Assembly: GCA_037576195.1 (NCBI GenBank)
Contig: CM075101.1
Location: 34,782,001 to 34,846,000, forward strand
Length of the DNA stretch: 64,000 nucleotides
Direction of reading: 5' to 3'
From: Phytoseiulus persimilis
Lineage: Eukaryota > Arthropoda > Arachnida > Mesostigmata > Phytoseiidae
Shown here piece after piece: positions 60,373-64,000 of this stretch. Position numbers and translations under genes: made by a program. The notes beneath the pieces are model-generated. The model searched no databases and was not told the origin of the DNA. It saw only the letters and a program-made list of their open reading frames with translations. Every line of letters starts with the position of its first letter. Positions within the stretch are counted from its first letter, which is position 1.

Positions 60373-61413
60373 CTGCGGAAAAAAGGGAGGGCATGAAATA
60401 GCTTGGACGACTGTGAAAGTCAAGACTCCAACAGATAGAACCTCGACCGAAGTTGCAATCGGGGTAAAGTCGCGGGAAAAAATTCATCGCTGAGGAGAAA
60501 AATGTGCCTCGCGATTCGGACATTCCTGCCCATGATGCATCCTGGAATATGACGACGCGAATTCAGAGGCAGCGTACTCCCGCACGAGCCCGACCATACT
60601 GGGATGTCGGTGGCTCCGATTCGCGTTCCTTGAGGATACTTCATGTCTTGAAAGTCACAACTTCAAGTTGCATTTCGTTGTCAGATTCCGAAAATAGTCC
60701 TCAAGAGCCGAACTGATCATCTTCACATATTCATAGCCTCTCCGAGAATCGCATCCATCCCCAATTGAGTGACGTCCTGCATGGTGATTTTCCAGGAATA
60801 AGCCTCGAAGGAACGAGGAAGATTCACTCCTTGCCTCCCTCAAGCCCTCGGGAGAGAGGAGCTCAGGACATCGGCGCCTGATGCCAGAAGCTTGAAAGAT
60901 CGGACTTTGCTGAACTCGCTCGGAGAGAAAGAGAGCGTGGGTGAACTTTGAGCCGAGGGCGGTTAGCTTCAGGTGTGGGGATCAACAATATCTCTTAGGC
61001 TAATAGAATGTATCCAACCGAATCTCTATGAAGTACCTCATATTTTTGAGCAGAAAGCGGAAGTCTGATCCACTGGTTTCCGGGGAAGGGTAATCTCCGC
61101 AACGCGGGCCATAGTCAGACTACGCCCGCTCCACTCAAAAACTCGTTCAAGTCTGGGTCAAAGGGGAAAATGGTTAGACGCGGCATTCCGAGACATATGG
61201 TATAGCGAAACAACTTTGGTGTCAGGTCACAAAGATGTCCTCCCCACGAGACTTCGTGCTGGTTCTCATCTCATAATCAGCGTAGCCGGAGAAACGCGCG
61301 GAATGTTGGGGCAAGCGGTCGAGTGGGGGAAGCAGCCGTCTGGGGAGCTGAGATACAGGTGATCGAATCGTCATCTCACTGATGAGAGTAGGAATGATTC
61401 GAATGGGACATAC

Positions 61414-62016
61414 GTGTTGTGTTCGACCTCGAGGAATCGGACTAAATGGCTGCGGTGCCCATCTGGATCAGCATGGGAAACAGCTCCGCCAGAGTTGCGG
61501 CGAGTCTCGCATCTTTTTCGGATGCGGAAAAGAGCGCGGAGAGTATCGAGCTCTGAGAGCGGGCACGAACGTTTGAAATGTAGCCGAATTCTTCTGGAGG
61601 AAACACCGACACTCTTGAATCAGTGTCGCTCGACAATGGGGAACGATTGGATAAAATTACCTCTTCCGCAACCTCCCTCATTCAGAGGAGCTTCCACGCC
61701 TGATGTGCGCAAACAGAAGAACGGACAGAGGAGGAGAAAAAAGTATTCTCAGGGCGAGCCAGGATGGGATCGTTTCGCTGATTTCGTGTATGGTCGAACG
61801 ATGCTTCAAGGAAGTTTTGCGTATTATCAGTCCTGGATAGATGGGCCAGAAAGAGGCCCATGTGACGTCCGCTTAAGACCTCTGTCTTTTCGGGGCCTTA
61901 CACGGAAGCCGTCACCCCGACGGCGGGTTGTACTCACTTGCGGCTGGCACGGGAACCTTGGCGGTGTGCTTCCGTCACGCTCGCTCTACTCGTTAAACAA
62001 AGCCACCCGCAGCTGA
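61414..62016 (+). CDS. 200-codon open frame, unknown protein
   Basis: The middle part reads GEPGWDRFADFVYGRTMLQG and FAYYQSWIDGPERG and looks like protein; the ends are Arg/Ser-rich. An acceptor (cactcttgaatcag) near 61625 suggests that only the part from there is an exon. The 3' limit could be a donor near 61935 or the TGA at about 62016. The family is not recognised. Confidence 0.3.
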   Translation: MLCSTSRNRTKWLRCPSGSAWETAPPELRRVSHLFRMRKRARRVSSSESGHERLKCSRILLEETPTLLNQCRSTMGNDWIKLPLPQPPSFRGASTPDVRKQKNGQRRRKKYSQGEPGWDRFADFVYGRTMLQGSFAYYQSWIDGPERGPCDVRLRPLSFRGLTRKPSPRRRVVLTCGWHGNLGGVLPSRSLYSLNKATRS

Positions 62017-62816
62017 GCTCCGAAGCCAGGCTATCCCGATCTTGTCTTCGAAATCCTCTTACCGCGTCTGTTTTCTCTTGATCCGGAACTCTTCTCCGCT
62101 CCAATGTGATTTGAGCCCACAATTACTCAGCCGAGCAATCACACACGCAGCGCAGACGGGCACGAGAAGGTGCTCGAGATAGCGGCAGACACAGCCCTCT
62201 CGACCCGTAACGTTCTCACAAGCTCCGAATGCCAGATACGCTCCTTATCGCTGCCGCTATCTTCTATCTGTTACGAACCGAGTGTGCAGCCGGGCGGATG
62301 CGCGGACGAGCGAGGAGGCGTGCAAGTAGACGGAAAAGCAGCCAGCGCCTTTTACCTCATGTTCGTACCCCACCTGACGGAGATAAAATATCCGCCGTCC
62401 TCCAACCGCCGCGCCCTCGCCTCCAGTCGTCCTGGTTCTTAGCGAGCTCGCTCGTTCTCCTTATCTTTTGTAGAAATGCACCGACGGAGCGAGCCGCCAC
62501 CGAGAGTGACAAAGCGTGCACCGTGCGCGTGGAACCAACCGAGCAAACAAACCTCCTTCCTCTCCAGCGGTATCGGCAATGATACCGATTCCGCAGATGG
62601 ATATGAGGCAAAGAGCTCCGGCTCATTGAGAGGCGTTCGGATCTCGGTTTTCAGAGAGCTGCGTCTGAGGGCTGCGATCGGAGTCCTGGACTACGATCAC
62701 TGATCACAGACTTGTGTCCGCTGGAGCTTCCGCAAATCGCCCACTCGAGAGAAAAACGGAGGAGAACCAACGAGTCGGATGCTGTAGTTTCTGAGAATCG
62801 CCGATTCCCTCTCGAA

Positions 62817-63683
62817 TCAGATGGGAAGCTCTGTATGTTCTCTTGGGCTCTGCGGGAAGGAGCTTTGGGAAGAGGGAATGGGGTTGGAACCTGCGCAGAA
62901 GTAAGCGGAACAGATAGACAGATGATTGTGTCTATGCATGAGGTAAATGATGGTTGTATCTCGATCGATCTTGGGGATGGTTGCTGCGTTTTTGCTCGCT
63001 TCGCTCGTTCCCCCCAGAGGCGAGATAGCAGCCGAGCGAGCCGCGGCCGTGGTTTTAGGAGCAGCAGGTCGGGCTGGATGCGAGCGAGATACGAAAAAGC
63101 ATCGGCTCCGCACCGGTCCGATTGCTCCACCTGTAGGAGATATTGCGTCGCCAATGGCTTTGTCTGTTGCTTCTGCTCTTTGGTTAGGGGAAGAGAGAAA
63201 AAAAAAATGAAGCAGGAAGACGCTTTTCCGTCGGCTAAACAGTGAGCGAGGCTGGAGAAGCCGACGTGGGAGGGCTGCAGAAGAAGCTGGAGGAGGCTTC
63301 AAAGGCCAGCTCGCTTGAAAGACAAGTTGCTCGCTCACTACTCCCGAGTGGGGGATAGAAGAAGACACCGGGAAAAAACACAGGGAGCCGCGCTTCTCCC
63401 TCCCTGTTTCGACGATACCGAAGAGAGAGAGAGCTGGAAGACGCAAAGGACAGACACAGTCCAATAGAGAAGTCAGCGTAGCGTTAAAATTAAGCTCTTT
63501 ATCGCACCTCGTTTTTTCGCCGCCCCTTCTTCTCTTTGCTTCGTTTTTCCTCAGTTCAGCAACGTTTGTTCGTTCAATCGGTCTTGTTGAAGTCTGGAGG
63601 AGTTCCCGCCCTGCATCAGTGTCGCTTCTCCTCGAGAGAGATGTGTATTTAACGGGAGCAGCTTCTTTGAAACCGTTGGGCAT
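62817..63683 (-). CDS. 288-codon open frame, longest in window, doubtful
   Basis: An ATG frame runs 288 codons on the minus strand. Much of it is C+T-rich, which lowers stop frequency, and it is rich in Ser, Arg, Pro and Ala, so it may be chance. The plus strand here has purine (gaga) runs of the kind common near arthropod promoters, and a competing plus-strand frame starts at 62947. I would not rely on this frame without transcript data. Confidence 0.2.
   Translation of the reverse strand: MPNGFKEAAPVKYTSLSRRSDTDAGRELLQTSTRPIERTNVAELRKNEAKRRRGGEKTRCDKELNFNATLTSLLDCVCPLRLPALSLFGIVETGREKRGSLCFFPVSSSIPHSGVVSEQLVFQASWPLKPPPASSAALPRRLLQPRSLFSRRKSVFLLHFFFLSSPNQRAEATDKAIGDAISPTGGAIGPVRSRCFFVSRSHPARPAAPKTTAAARSAAISPLGGTSEASKNAATIPKIDRDTTIIYLMHRHNHLSICSAYFCAGSNPIPSSQSSFPQSPREHTELPI
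62947..63210 (+). CDS. Open frame with signal-peptide-like start
   Basis: The frame opens VSRSILGMVAAFLLASLVPP, a good signal-peptide shape, followed by an Ala-rich segment, and stops after 87 codons. It overlaps the 288-codon minus-strand frame. No donor was found that would extend it. Either or both may be chance. Confidence 0.25.
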   Translation: MMVVSRSILGMVAAFLLASLVPPRGEIAAERAAAVVLGAAGRAGCERDTKKHRLRTGPIAPPVGDIASPMALSVASALWLGEERKKK

Positions 63684-64000
63684 CAGTAGTGACTGTCTCG
63701 AGCCATCGTAATCAAGTGAATTCGCATCGACCTCGGGCTAAATCCGGCTGCGACCACTTGGATGCAGCTGATTATACACTTCGTTAATGAGCCCCCCAGC
63801 GATGGAGCTGTATTCACTTGAGAAAAAAAAGTAGATGACGCTGAGATAGCTTAAAGAATGCTGATTGGAGCCGAGAGAGACGGATGGGTGAAGGTCAAAC
63901 CCAGAGGAGTTGACAGCGGTCACGCTGAGAGCCAAGAGAACCGAACAGATGTCGACGTACACATCTGGACGAGGTTGACAGGCGGACGATTCTTCCAAAC

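Noticed and set aside
1-64000. tRNA genes
   Set aside because: I looked by eye for ggttcga-type B boxes on both strands; the few near matches lacked an A box and a foldable acceptor stem.

Overview
The window reads as nuclear DNA of an arthropod, most likely a mite or close relative, with roughly half G+C. The evidence is the 3' end of a neuroligin gene at the left edge, a spliced gene resembling the mite group 7 allergen family, introns that are mostly about 55-180 nt with GT...AG ends, and no bacterial operon structure. Assignment to a mite is inference; no species is claimed. Gene models were built by hand from open frames, splice sites and phase matching. Only neuroligin and the group-7-like gene rest on family resemblance. 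The others rest on consistent phases, and most product names are withheld.

Layout. 1-1277 (+): last exons of neuroligin. 2689-3454 (-): 3' exons of an unnamed gene, convergent with neuroligin. 3.5-10 kb: many open frames, mostly minus strand, unresolved. 10.0-10.4 kb (+): end of an unnamed gene, next to a decayed retroelement-like tail at 10.6-11.3 kb (-). 12.0-13.2 kb (-): hydrophobic exons of a multipass membrane protein. 14.1-17.2 kb: weak candidate exons on both strands. 18.06-22.6 kb (-): group-7-allergen-like gene whose introns hold two satellite families. 23.2-26.8 kb (-): the longest model, a single-pass protein with microexons of 22, 31 and 44 nt. 28.5-29.9 kb (-): a multi-exon gene. 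35.4-35.6 kb (-): a C-terminal exon with one membrane segment. 41.4-44.7 kb: plus-strand exons. 47.3-47.8 kb (-): two exons joined by a 56-nt intron. 50.9-51.2 kb: a foldback repeat. 52.2-64 kb: several first, internal or last exons whose full genes I could not assemble.

The most unusual structure is the repeat block at 19.1-22.1 kb. A 16-bp satellite (core ataacggacc/ataacgaacc) and a 45-bp satellite occur in both orientations inside the introns of one gene, so the pre-mRNA could fold into long hairpins. The same core reappears in the foldback at about 51 kb.

I saw no convincing tRNA, rRNA, CRISPR array or intact transposon. Many other open frames are probably chance or antisense frames and are omitted or grouped as unresolved stretches.
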